Part shown: one piece after another, positions 1-7,042 of the stretch
Numbering within the stretch: position 1 is the stretch's first letter
Layout: every line of letters starts with the position of its first letter
NCBI GenBank assembly: GCA_945883455.1
Contig: CAMCXJ010000067.1
Location: 1 to 10,481 of the forward strand
Direction of reading: 5' to 3'
Source of the DNA: Prosthecobacter debontii
GTDB lineage: Bacteria > Verrucomicrobiota > Verrucomicrobiia > Verrucomicrobiales > Akkermansiaceae
Length of the DNA: 10,481 bases
Program-made: the position numbers and the translations under genes
The notes under the pieces: generated by a model
Told to the model about the DNA's origin: nothing
Databases searched by the model: none
What the model saw: the letters and a program-made list of their open reading frames with translations, nothing else

Positions 1-9
1 GATTGTGAT

Positions 10-1080
10 TCAGTAAACCCCTTCGATCACCGTCTTCGTCCCTGATTGGAAAGGGCGGACATCACCCACGCCGTCCCACGGACATTCATCGCACGGGGCG
101 CGGCGGATGGCTTCGTCGCGTTCGAGGAAACGGGGCATGAAGAATTCCTTGGTCATGGTGGTGAGTTCGACGCGGCCGTATTCGCCGTAGGGCATGAGTT
201 CGGAGGGGGATTCGGGATTAATGATGCGCAGCACGGCGCGGGGTTGGGGGGCGTGGTAGGTGAGAGAAAATTCGCCGGGCGCACGTTTTTTACTGATGGC
301 CAGACCCATCAGGGTATTGCCGTAAGTGGGGGCGAAATTGATTTTCCCTTCGAGCACTTCCTCTTCGATGAAGCGGACGTATTGCGGGGTCATGGTGGTG
401 CCGCCGGCGAAGACGCCCCGGATGCCGGCATCGACCAGCGACATGCGTTCGGCGAGGGATTCCAGGAGTTTCGGAGTGGTGAACAGGCAGCCGATGTCGC
501 GGTGACGGATAATGGTGGCGGCCTGGTCGATGACGTGTTCCTGGTAGAGCTTGGCCATGCGCATTTCGCCCATGCCGATGAGGCGTTTCACCCAGCGCGG
601 ATCGAGGTCGATGAAATAACAAGCCCCGCCGCGGATGTTGGCGAGGTGCTCGATGGCGAGGCGTAGGCGGCGCGGGCCAGTGGGGCCGACCATCAGCCAG
701 TTCGCGCCCTGCGGGAAAAAGTCGGGGCCGTAATGTTCGGAGAATTCCGTGTAGTCGGTCATGTAATCGTCCCAGCCGATGCGCTGTTTCGGCATGCCGG
801 TGGTGCCGCCGGTTTCGAAGACGTTGTAGGGCCGTTTGCCAAAGGCTTTCGGGATGAAACGGGCGGGATCCTCCTTGCGCAGGACCTCGTCATCGAAGGG
901 TTCGAATCTCTGGATGTCGGCGAAGCAAGTGATGTCCTTGAGCGGATCGAAGCCGAGGTTCGGCACTTGTTCGAGCCAGTAAGGGCAGCCGGTTTCCGGG
1001 GAGAAATGCCATTTCACCATTTCGCGGGTGTGGGCGTCGAGGGCTTCGGCGGCGGCTTGCGGGGTGAGGGATGAAGACAT
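10..1080 (-). CDS. EhpF-like AMP-forming adenylase (ANL superfamily) lacking the C-terminal domain
   Basis: A complete 356-residue protein of the ANL (acyl-CoA synthetase/adenylation) superfamily. The ATP-binding loop ETGGTTGMPK is at residues 89-98, an A5-like PTYGNTLMG at 251-259, and a GRVELTT...MPRFLERDEA block with a candidate conserved Arg at 317. The GVGD stretch at 337-340 is close to the end. Typical ANL enzymes run past 430 residues and carry a mobile C-terminal domain with a catalytic lysine; here the protein stops where that domain should begin. The N-terminal KWHFSPETGCPYWLE, the DLDPRWVKRLI stretch and the C-terminal VIEGVY match what I recall of the EhpF family, whose type member from Pantoea agglomerans activates a phenazine dicarboxylate as an adenylate and also lacks this domain. 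The expected reaction is cytosolic activation of a carboxylate as acyl-AMP, for a partner enzyme to use. The substrate cannot be read from sequence. No Shine-Dalgarno precedes the ATG. The gene lies 353 bases after the symporter, so co-transcription is uncertain. General PaaK-like ligase is the alternative name. Confidence 0.85.
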   Translation of the reverse strand: MSSSLTPQAAAEALDAHTREMVKWHFSPETGCPYWLEQVPNLGFDPLKDITCFADIQRFEPFDDEVLRKEDPARFIPKAFGKRPYNVFETGGTTGMPKQRIGWDDYMTDYTEFSEHYGPDFFPQGANWLMVGPTGPRRLRLAIEHLANIRGGACYFIDLDPRWVKRLIGMGEMRMAKLYQEHVIDQAATIIRHRDIGCLFTTPKLLESLAERMSLVDAGIRGVFAGGTTMTPQYVRFIEEEVLEGKINFAPTYGNTLMGLAISKKRAPGEFSLTYHAPQPRAVLRIINPESPSELMPYGEYGRVELTTMTKEFFMPRFLERDEAIRRAPCDECPWDGVGDVRPFQSGTKTVIEGVY

Positions 1081-1129
1081 ATTGAAAGATATTTATTGAT
1101 ACTGCGAGATCGGGTGGTGGCAAGGGGGT

Positions 1130-1201
1130 TTAGTTGAAAGCGTTGGGGTCGATGTCCAACTGCTTGAGAGCGGCCACGTCGAATTGGTCTTTTTCCCTGA
1201 C
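1130..1201 (-). pseudogene. possible C-terminal remnant of a lost gene
   Basis: Just upstream of the adenylase, one minus-strand frame is open from an in-frame TAA (1202-1204) to a TAA at 1130-1132. It encodes 23 residues ending QLDIDPNAFN, with a charged start (VREKDQFD) and a helix-like middle. There is no start codon. The composition and codons look like the end of a real soluble protein, not a random frame in a spacer. The reading breaks exactly where the hairpin-rich block (1202 onward) begins. I infer that a gene once preceding the adenylase was deleted or interrupted, leaving its tail. The parent family is not recognisable from 23 residues. Chance is a serious alternative. Confidence 0.3.
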
Positions 1202-1400
1202 TTAAAACTTCAGCGAGGATTACCAACAGTTTTTCGAACGTGGGTTCCATCGTTCGTGGGCGGGTTCCATTTTCCGCTGAGAAGCCAGCGGGCGTTTTTC
1301 CGAAGGGCTTCGAGGCGAATCAACGGAGGCAGGACGGCGAGAGTGCCGCCGACTCGTCGTTTTACCGGTTCACGAAGATCTTGGTGCATGGAAAAAGATT
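1202..1400. repeat. hairpin-rich, repeat-like intergenic block
   Basis: About 200 bases between the symporter and adenylase hold several compact inverted repeats. These are CGAACG (1235-1240) with CGTTCG (1251-1256) around a 10-base loop; CCGCTG (1274-1279) with CAGCGG (1286-1291) around 6 bases, followed on the plus strand by GCGTTTTT (1292-1299); and CGAAG (1301-1305) with CTTCG (1308-1312). The 9-mer GGGTTCCAT occurs twice (1242-1250, 1262-1270). The minus strand also has a 59-codon open frame (1389 to 1210, starting MHQDLREPVKRRVGG, ending THVRKTVGNPR) that is rich in Arg and matches no family I can name. Frame plus hairpins suggest a dispersed structured repeat that may be mis-annotated as a small protein, rather than a true gene. 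Only one copy lies in this window, so its repeated nature and its ends are inferred. Confidence 0.4.
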
Positions 1401-1433
1401 AGAACGAATGAGAATTGATGTCGAACGGCAACT

Positions 1434-2987
1434 TCAGGCGAAGAACTTGCGCAAAGTGGAGTCTGACGGTTTGGGAGTGAGGAGTGAAACAACGACCAGC
1501 GTGATGGCGGATGCCGCGAAGATAAGGGTGACGGGCATCATGCCGGCGATGAGGAGTTCGTCGGATTCGCCGGGTGCTTTGGTGGCGATGATGTCGCGAT
1601 AGAAAAGGGTGCACCAGGTGATCGTCGTGACGATGATGCAGGAGATCGCGCCGAGGGCGGTGGTGCGTTTCCAGTAGAGTGCGGCGACGATGAGTGGGAA
1701 GAGTCCGGCGAAACCGGAAAAGCACCAGACCCCGAGGGCGAAGATCTGGGCGGTATCCATTAGGGCGCAGGATAAAGCATAAGTGATGGCGACGATGGAT
1801 AGGATGAAGCCACGCGCGATGAGGACTTTCTGGGAATCCGTGAAACGATCCTCCCCGAATTTTTTAATTACTATGTCCCTAGTAAACATAGTGCCGAGGC
1901 ACATGAACTGGGAATCGAGCGAAGACATGATGGCGGCAAGCACCCCGGCAGCGACGAGGCCGGAAAGGATCGGTGAGTGGACGAGGCTCTCGACCATTCG
2001 ACCGAGGATGGAATTCGGGGATTGCCCCGGGCCAAGCGGACCGATTTCTGCGGCCGCCCAGATGCCGATGAGGATGCAGGGCAGCCAGACGATCATGATG
2101 AAGACCGGAAAGGCGGTGACCGTCAGCTTGAAGGATTTGGCGCTTTTCGCGGTGAGCCAGTGTTGGAAAAGGTGGGGAAACATTCCGACCGAAAGCGGGA
2201 TGAGGCAGTAGGTGAAAAACTGGCCGTGCCCGATCATCCCTTCGCGGGCGGCGCGGGGTTTGGCGAAGTCGCTTTCGATTACAGCCTGGCTGGCGGCGGC
2301 GAGTCCGCCGAGCTTCTGGGAGATCATCCAGAAGGCGATGACTCCGGTGAGCATGAAGACGATGGTTTGGAAAACGTTTGCCCAAACCGCACCGCGAAGT
2401 CCGCCGAAGAAGACATAGAAAAGGACGATGGCGCAAATCACGCCGCCGCCGAGCTCGGGCGGGATGCCGCCGCTGAGCGGATGGGGCGCTCCGGTGGGAA
2501 GCGTCAGGGCGAAAGCCTCCGGAAACATGCCCTTGGTGGCGGCCTGGATGAATTTTCCAGCGGCGATGACTCCGACGAGAAGGTATGGGATCAATAGTAG
2601 AATGAGGATGGGAAACAGCAGGTAGCCGACGGCATTGGATTCGAACCGATGGCGGAAAAACTCGCACTGGGTGAGGTAACCGTGGCGTTTCCCGATGGCC
2701 CAAAGACGGATGCCGACGAGAAAGAACACCGCAGAATGAAGCAGGCCGGACCATGATGCCATGAGACCGTAGGTGCCAATGCCGGAAGTGAATGCCTTGC
2801 CCGTCGAACCGACGAGCGCGAAGCCGGTCATGGTCGTGCCGAAGACCGACATCAGCATCAGGAAAGAACCGACCGAGCGGTTGACGATGAAGAAGTCCGC
2901 GGCGGTTCCCTTGGAAAAACGGTTGCTGACGATGCCAAGGCCGATGAGCAGGCCGAGGTAGCCGATGATGATGAAAAGGGATGTCAT
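1434..2987 (-). CDS. sodium:solute symporter (SSS/SLC5 family)
   Basis: A complete 517-residue inner-membrane transporter of the sodium:solute symporter family, which couples Na+ entry to uptake of an organic solute (sugars, carboxylates, amino acids and others). About 12-13 hydrophobic segments alternate with short loops; the length is normal for the family. A signature-like stretch GGLRGAVWANVFQTIVF occurs at 195-211. A second, AAGVLAAIMSSLDSQFM, spans 346-362; by analogy with vSGLT, its Ala352, Ser355 and Ser356 would lie at the conserved Na2 sodium site. The N-terminal helix has the expected unwound-helix region near residues 44-60. Substrate specificity cannot be assigned: the protein lacks a close resemblance to PutP, PanF or MctP that I can see. 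It starts 24 bases after the DUF3311-like gene, an arrangement seen with other SSS transporters, and is the last gene of the tight operon. The start is supported by the hydrophobic first helix, although no Shine-Dalgarno is visible. Confidence 0.94.
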   Translation of the reverse strand: MTSLFIIIGYLGLLIGLGIVSNRFSKGTAADFFIVNRSVGSFLMLMSVFGTTMTGFALVGSTGKAFTSGIGTYGLMASWSGLLHSAVFFLVGIRLWAIGKRHGYLTQCEFFRHRFESNAVGYLLFPILILLLIPYLLVGVIAAGKFIQAATKGMFPEAFALTLPTGAPHPLSGGIPPELGGGVICAIVLFYVFFGGLRGAVWANVFQTIVFMLTGVIAFWMISQKLGGLAAASQAVIESDFAKPRAAREGMIGHGQFFTYCLIPLSVGMFPHLFQHWLTAKSAKSFKLTVTAFPVFIMIVWLPCILIGIWAAAEIGPLGPGQSPNSILGRMVESLVHSPILSGLVAAGVLAAIMSSLDSQFMCLGTMFTRDIVIKKFGEDRFTDSQKVLIARGFILSIVAITYALSCALMDTAQIFALGVWCFSGFAGLFPLIVAALYWKRTTALGAISCIIVTTITWCTLFYRDIIATKAPGESDELLIAGMMPVTLIFAASAITLVVVSLLTPKPSDSTLRKFFA

Positions 2988-3001
2988 GGAGAAGTGCCGA
3001 G

Positions 3002-3022
3002 TGATCGGTGATCAGTGATCGG
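3002..3022. repeat. three tandem heptamers (TGATCRG)
   Basis: Three adjacent 7-base units read TGATCGG, TGATCAG, TGATCGG on the plus strand, differing at one position. The block overlaps the 3' end of the DUF3311-like gene: its middle unit supplies the TGA stop (3012-3014), and the last unit encodes part of the C-terminal residues TDH. It fills most of the short spacer before the symporter start. Such short heptameric tandem repeats change length by slippage; here a gain or loss of units would move the stop codon or the gene spacing. Confidence 0.75.
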
Positions 3023-3248
3023 TGTCCGTGTTGGGTTCGTCCGCCCATTTTTCGAGGGAATGGGGCCAGGCAAAGCGGCAAACGAGATACCATAGCAACC
3101 CCGCGGCGATGGAATAGCCGACGTGATAGGCGAGACCGACCGGCATGAATCCGAAAACCAGCGCCGTGCTTCCCCAGTTCCAGAAATCGTGGTGCAGGAT
3201 GAAAAGGGCCACGAAGGCGGTGATGGAGATGAGGACGGGGCGTTTCAT
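3012..3248 (-). CDS. small two-helix membrane protein, DUF3311-like
   Basis: A 78-residue protein with two predicted membrane helices, at residues 4-18 (VLISITAFVALFILH) and 42-59 (HVGYSIAAGLLWYLVCRF), separated by a short Trp/Gly/Pro loop, and a charged hydrophilic tail (HSLEKWADEPNTDTDH). Size, topology and position directly upstream of an SSS symporter fit the DUF3311 family, whose members sit next to such transporters and are thought to act as accessory or stabilising subunits; this function is not proven. It starts one base after the stop of the preceding propeller gene (TGA-C-ATG), so translation is probably coupled by re-initiation. The last codons fall in a heptamer repeat. The assignment rests on layout and weak sequence resemblance rather than on a diagnostic motif. 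Confidence 0.75.
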   Translation of the reverse strand: MKRPVLISITAFVALFILHHDFWNWGSTALVFGFMPVGLAYHVGYSIAAGLLWYLVCRFAWPHSLEKWADEPNTDTDH

Positions 3249-3249
3249 G

Positions 3250-4755
3250 TCACTTGGTGCCGATGGCGTAGAGGTGAGTCATGGTGGCGATGTAGAGGAC
3301 GTTGTTGGCCACGATCGGTGAGCTGTAAACGGGCGCGCCGAAGTTAACGGTGTTGAGGACTTTCTTTTCCTTGGCGGCGGCGAGGATATGGAGGTCGCCG
3401 TCCTCAGTGGGGAGGAAGACCTTGCCATCGGCGACGAGGGTGGAGCCCCAGATGCGGGATTGCGTTTCGTGAACCCAATGGGCCTTGCCGGTTTTCGCGT
3501 CGAGGCAGTGGAGATCGCCATCATATTCCGCGAGAAACAGCAGGCCGTCGATGACGCTGGGTGTGGAGATCGAGCGACCGATTTCTTGGTAAGTCCAGAC
3601 CGCTTTGCCGGTGGCGGGATCGATGCAGTTGAGCATACCCACGCCATCACCGTGTTCCGGATCCTGGCCGATGGCGGCGTAAACGAGGCCGTCGGCGATG
3701 ACCGTGGTGCCGATGACTTCGCTGGGGCCGCGGAAGGTGGCGTATTTAATCTGTATGCCGTCCCGCTTCCGGTAAAATTCCGGATTGCAATCGAGGCGCC
3801 AGAGTTCCTTGAGGACATCGAGTTCCTCCTCCTCGTTGCGGACGGGCTTGGGATCGAAGCCGTAGGCGAAACCATCACCGCCACCCCAGATCAGCATTTC
3901 CTTGTCGCCGACCTTGCCCAGCGCGGGCGATGACCATGATGCGTGGAGCACCCTTTCGGCGACGCCCGACATTTCCTCACCCAAGAGTTTTCCGGTGGCG
4001 GCATCGACGGCGACAAGCGAAGGAGCAAGCGGCGCGGGGATGTTCGTGTGGGACCAGTCCATGCCGTTGGAAGTGGCGGTATAGACGACGCCGTTTACGA
4101 CCATGGGGGAGCAGGAGGAGACATTGTGGGGGAATACGCCGAGTTCCTCGCGCATATCAAAAATCCAGAGGATATCCGCATGTTTATCGCCGAGGACGAC
4201 GGGTTTCATGGGATCGACGGTCATGTATTTCGCCTCGTTCTTGAATGTTCCGTCGTTGCCGTTGGCCATGCCATTCATGTCGAGGCAGACGATTTCACCG
4301 CGGTTGGTGACGATATAAGCCTTATCGCCGACGATGGCGGGCGAGGAGCAGAGGCCGACGAATTCCCAGTCGCTGACCTTGCCAGCCCCGAGCTTGGGGA
4401 CGATCAGTTGCCAGAGGAAATCGCCGGTTTTCTCATCGAAGCACAGCAGGTTCCCGCGGTCGCCGGTTTGGCTGGGATCGCGCGGAGATTCGTTGTTCGT
4501 GCCGACGAGGATCTTGCCGTTGGCGACGACAGGGTTGCCGTAGGTCTGGGAGCCGAGCTTGGCGGTCCAGAGGATGTTTTTCGCACCGGCGAGATCGATG
4601 GTTTCCTTTTTGGGATCGATTTTACCGGGGACGATTTCGGTAGGGATGCTCTTGGCCTCGGCGACCATGTTGCGGGAGGCAGTGCCACCCCACATTGGCC
4701 AGTCCTTGGCCTGGAGGACGGGGCAGAGGGCGAGTAGAAAAAGGGTTGCTTTCAT
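3250..4755 (-). CDS. secreted PQQ-type beta-propeller protein (BamB-like repeats)
   Basis: A 501-residue exported protein. I start it at MKATLFLLALCPVLQA, a good signal peptide with cleavage expected after LQA (residue 16); an in-frame ATG 13 codons earlier (4794) would put a Pro/His-rich stretch before the signal and lies inside a hairpin. The mature part begins DWPMWGGTASRN, the usual opening of PQQ-like propellers in this bacterial group. It contains repeated blades of the form SPAIVGDKAYIVTNRGEIVCLD (137-159), then DGLVYAAIG...LNCIDPATGKAVW (355-387), DGLLFLAEYDGDLHCLDAKTGKAHW (403-427), and DGKVFLPTEDGDLHIL (443-458). This marks a WD40-like or BamB-like propeller of about 7-8 blades. No catalytic PQQ dehydrogenase motif or heme site is evident, so binding of PQQ itself is doubtful; a scaffold or ligand-binding role in the periplasm is more likely. 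It follows the larger propeller gene by 52 bases and abuts the DUF3311-like gene. Confidence 0.9.
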   Translation of the reverse strand: MKATLFLLALCPVLQAKDWPMWGGTASRNMVAEAKSIPTEIVPGKIDPKKETIDLAGAKNILWTAKLGSQTYGNPVVANGKILVGTNNESPRDPSQTGDRGNLLCFDEKTGDFLWQLIVPKLGAGKVSDWEFVGLCSSPAIVGDKAYIVTNRGEIVCLDMNGMANGNDGTFKNEAKYMTVDPMKPVVLGDKHADILWIFDMREELGVFPHNVSSCSPMVVNGVVYTATSNGMDWSHTNIPAPLAPSLVAVDAATGKLLGEEMSGVAERVLHASWSSPALGKVGDKEMLIWGGGDGFAYGFDPKPVRNEEEELDVLKELWRLDCNPEFYRKRDGIQIKYATFRGPSEVIGTTVIADGLVYAAIGQDPEHGDGVGMLNCIDPATGKAVWTYQEIGRSISTPSVIDGLLFLAEYDGDLHCLDAKTGKAHWVHETQSRIWGSTLVADGKVFLPTEDGDLHILAAAKEKKVLNTVNFGAPVYSSPIVANNVLYIATMTHLYAIGTK

Positions 4756-4783
4756 AAAAATGGGGAAGTTGGTGTGAGGGCAT

Positions 4784-4800
4784 GGCGGATGCAATCCGCC
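4784..4800. repeat. perfect 7-bp hairpin in the propeller-propeller spacer
   Basis: GGCGGAT and ATCCGCC form a perfect 7-base-pair stem around a 3-base loop (GCA). The hairpin fills much of the 52-base gap between the two propeller genes, 7 bases after the stop of the upstream one. No run of T follows on the minus strand, so it is not a typical intrinsic terminator. It could protect or separate the upstream mRNA, or be a REP-like palindrome. Confidence 0.65.
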
Positions 4801-4807
4801 GCCACGG

Positions 4808-7042
4808 TCAGGGTTTGGTGAGCTTGATGTTGTCGATGTAAACGCGTTTCTGGGATTGCGGCGAGAAGGCGAAAACGGCGGGGGAGCCTTTGGGGTGGAG
4901 GTGCTTGACGGGCGTCTCGATCGTCCATTCTGCGGGTTCGTCGGTGCCGCGCGGCCAGGCCTTGGCGAACACAGTGCCGCTGCCGTCGGGGTTCGATTTC
5001 ACGGTGGTTTTCAGGCGATACCAGGTGTTCGGCTTGATCGGGAATTTCACGGATTGCTTGAGGCGATCGTGATTGCTGGAAATTTCCAGAATCTGGGCAT
5101 TGCCCACCAAGGCGACGAGGTAGCGCTGGTTGACAAAGCCTACGCTGGACATAATGCGGCGGGTGCCGTCGGTCATAACATCGCCTTCGAGGGTGTAGCC
5201 GCTCATGTCGGATGAGCCGAAGAAATTCGTGGTGCGCTGGAAGAGGATGTTGTCGAGGCGGTTGCCGAGGACTTTGGAGCCGTCCTTTTCGAGCACGTGC
5301 CACTTCAGCCGCGCGCCGAGCCAAGGGAGAGGTGGGAAATTCACGGCCTCGGCGGGATCGAACTCGTTTTTCATCGAAAGCTCGATGGCTTCGAAATCCG
5401 CGCTGTAGCCGTAACCGGCGACGACCCGGCCGCGGGTGGTGGCGGTAAGGCCGTTGGCCGTGACTTTAAACGCACCGGCGGAGAGTTTCGCGTCGGGCTT
5501 GGCCTTGAGCTTGGAGCCTTCGAAGTTCGCATCGACAGTCGATTGCACCTTCGCCGTGGGCGGGATGAAGGTCGCCCAGGATTCCGCTTTCACTTCTTTC
5601 ACGCGGCGGCCGTTCGCATCGAGTCCGTAAACCTTGAAATCGACGGATTCGCCCGCCTTGATCGCGAACTCGGCGGGGACGACCTGCAGGCCGGCGATTT
5701 CACCGGGCGCAGGTTTCGGCGCAGGATCCACGCCGACATACTTGCCCTCTTTCGAGCCAAAGCAATGCAGCTTGTCCTTGCTGAAAAGATACACCTTGCC
5801 GGCCCAGATCGCGGGTGCGCCGAGGAGGTTGTTCTCATATTTCGTTTCAAAAAGCCGCTCGGCTTTGTCAGGCCCGGGCTTGAGGATGTGGAAGGTTCCG
5901 TCAAACATCGGGACGTAGAGCTTGCCATCTGCAAAGGTGGGCGAGGCATGAATTTGATCGGGCGCGAGTTTTTCGGACCACAGGGTTTTGCCGGTGGCGG
6001 CATCGACGCAGAGCAGGGAGCCGGTGGAAACGGTCGAGTAGATTTTCCCGTCCGCGAGGGTGGGGGAGGAGCTGAAAGCGGTGATCTCGTCGTTGCGCCA
6101 GAGCTCGGCTTCCTTGCCGAGGGTGATCAATTCGGCGGGGTATCCGGTCGGCATCTTCAGGCAAACCATGCGCCCGGCCGTCGAGGCGTCGGTGTTTTCG
6201 GTGCCGTGGACGGCGACGAGCTTGTCATCCCCGAGTAGGAGGACTTGGGCGTTGACGCCACCTTGCGAGAGGCGGAAGCGCCAGAGCGGCTTACCAGTGT
6301 TCGCATCGATGCAGACCACATGGCCGCAGCCGGTGCCGGCATAGAAGACGTCGCGTCCGGCGAGTTTCCCGAAAACGGGAAGGGCGAACGAGCTGTCCAC
6401 CGGGACGATGCCGGGAGTGGATGCCCAGACGAGCTCGCCGGTGAGTTTGTCGAAGGCGTAGAAGCGATCGGCGGCCGGGCCGTCGCCGCCCCAGTTTGCG
6501 GTGACGCAGTGGAAAATGACGAGATGCTCGTAAATGGCGGGTGCTCCGCTGCGGCCGTTCGGGAAAGTAAGCCGACCGAAATCCTCCATCAACGAGTGTT
6601 CCCATAGCAGCTTCCCGTCACCCGTGTAGGCGACGCTGTGGCCGTTGCTGAACTGGAGATAGACGTTTCCCGTCTCCGGATCGATGGCGGGAGCGCCGAT
6701 GCCGTAGCGGCTGTAAACGACATCGCTGAGGTAGTCGGTGTAGCGCACTTCCCAGAGTTTTTTGCCGGTGACGGCGTCGAGGCAAAGCAGCGCCTCGCGG
6801 ACGTCCTCGCCCACCTCGCCGTAAAAACCGAACGCGTAGAGCTTGCCGTTGGCGATGACCGGGGTGCCGGCGCCGTGGATATCGTAAGTCCAGAGTTCGC
6901 TGCCGGGCTCGCATTTATCCGGCAGACCGGTTTCCAGCGAGGCTCCGGTGTGCAGCGGGCCGCGCCAGTTCAGCCAGCCAGTGGTTTCGGCGGCGCTGAC
7001 CGCGAGCAGTGGTAGAGTGGCGAGAAGCAAGGTGAGTTTCAT
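4808..7042 (-). CDS. large secreted protein: PQQ-type beta-propeller, Ig-like linker, C-terminal jelly-roll-like domain
   Basis: A 744-residue exported protein and the first gene of the leftward operon. I place the start at MKLTLLLATLPLLAVSA, a signal peptide with cleavage near residue 18; an in-frame ATG 19 codons earlier (7099) would add a polar stretch before it. Residues 20-430 form a propeller: WLNWRGPLHTGAS at the start, then blades such as DAVTGKKLWEV (89-99), DKLTGELVWAS (198-208), DANTGKPLWRF (246-256) and DAATGKTLWSE (347-357), ending at KDKLHCFGSKEG. Residues 448-545 (GLQVVPAEFAIKAGESVDFKVYG...) look like an Ig-like domain. Residues 560-744 are beta-rich and end VYIDNIKLTKP, which resembles the LamG/concanavalin-like folds of secreted carbohydrate-associated proteins. 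No enzyme active site is visible. The two propeller genes side by side differ in length and domain make-up, so they are not a recent tandem duplication. Binding of a sugar or polymer in the periplasm or at the cell surface is inference. Confidence 0.88.
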   Translation of the reverse strand: MKLTLLLATLPLLAVSAAETTGWLNWRGPLHTGASLETGLPDKCEPGSELWTYDIHGAGTPVIANGKLYAFGFYGEVGEDVREALLCLDAVTGKKLWEVRYTDYLSDVVYSRYGIGAPAIDPETGNVYLQFSNGHSVAYTGDGKLLWEHSLMEDFGRLTFPNGRSGAPAIYEHLVIFHCVTANWGGDGPAADRFYAFDKLTGELVWASTPGIVPVDSSFALPVFGKLAGRDVFYAGTGCGHVVCIDANTGKPLWRFRLSQGGVNAQVLLLGDDKLVAVHGTENTDASTAGRMVCLKMPTGYPAELITLGKEAELWRNDEITAFSSSPTLADGKIYSTVSTGSLLCVDAATGKTLWSEKLAPDQIHASPTFADGKLYVPMFDGTFHILKPGPDKAERLFETKYENNLLGAPAIWAGKVYLFSKDKLHCFGSKEGKYVGVDPAPKPAPGEIAGLQVVPAEFAIKAGESVDFKVYGLDANGRRVKEVKAESWATFIPPTAKVQSTVDANFEGSKLKAKPDAKLSAGAFKVTANGLTATTRGRVVAGYGYSADFEAIELSMKNEFDPAEAVNFPPLPWLGARLKWHVLEKDGSKVLGNRLDNILFQRTTNFFGSSDMSGYTLEGDVMTDGTRRIMSSVGFVNQRYLVALVGNAQILEISSNHDRLKQSVKFPIKPNTWYRLKTTVKSNPDGSGTVFAKAWPRGTDEPAEWTIETPVKHLHPKGSPAVFAFSPQSQKRVYIDNIKLTKP

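Noticed and set aside
46..666. Long plus-strand open frame of 206 codons opposite the adenylase
   Set aside because: It mirrors the real minus-strand gene, is rich in Gly, Glu, His and Phe with no domain pattern, and is expected from GC-rich codon bias on the opposite strand.
1274..1299. Stem plus T5 that looks like an intrinsic terminator on the plus strand
   Set aside because: No plus-strand gene lies upstream for it to terminate; it is better read as part of the hairpin-rich repeat block.
1879..3093. 404-codon minus-strand frame overlapping the symporter
   Set aside because: Its translation is dominated by Arg, His and Pro, has no membrane or domain pattern, and overlaps a clear SSS transporter in another frame.
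4756..4794. Upstream ATG adding 13 residues to the second propeller protein
   Set aside because: The extra residues (MHPPCPHTNFPIF) would precede an excellent signal peptide, and this ATG lies in the hairpin; the internal Met is the better start.
5297..6238. 313-codon plus-strand frame opposite the large propeller gene
   Set aside because: It is an antisense shadow: Gly/Arg/Val-rich with no recognisable motif, fully inside a gene with strong signal peptide and blade evidence.
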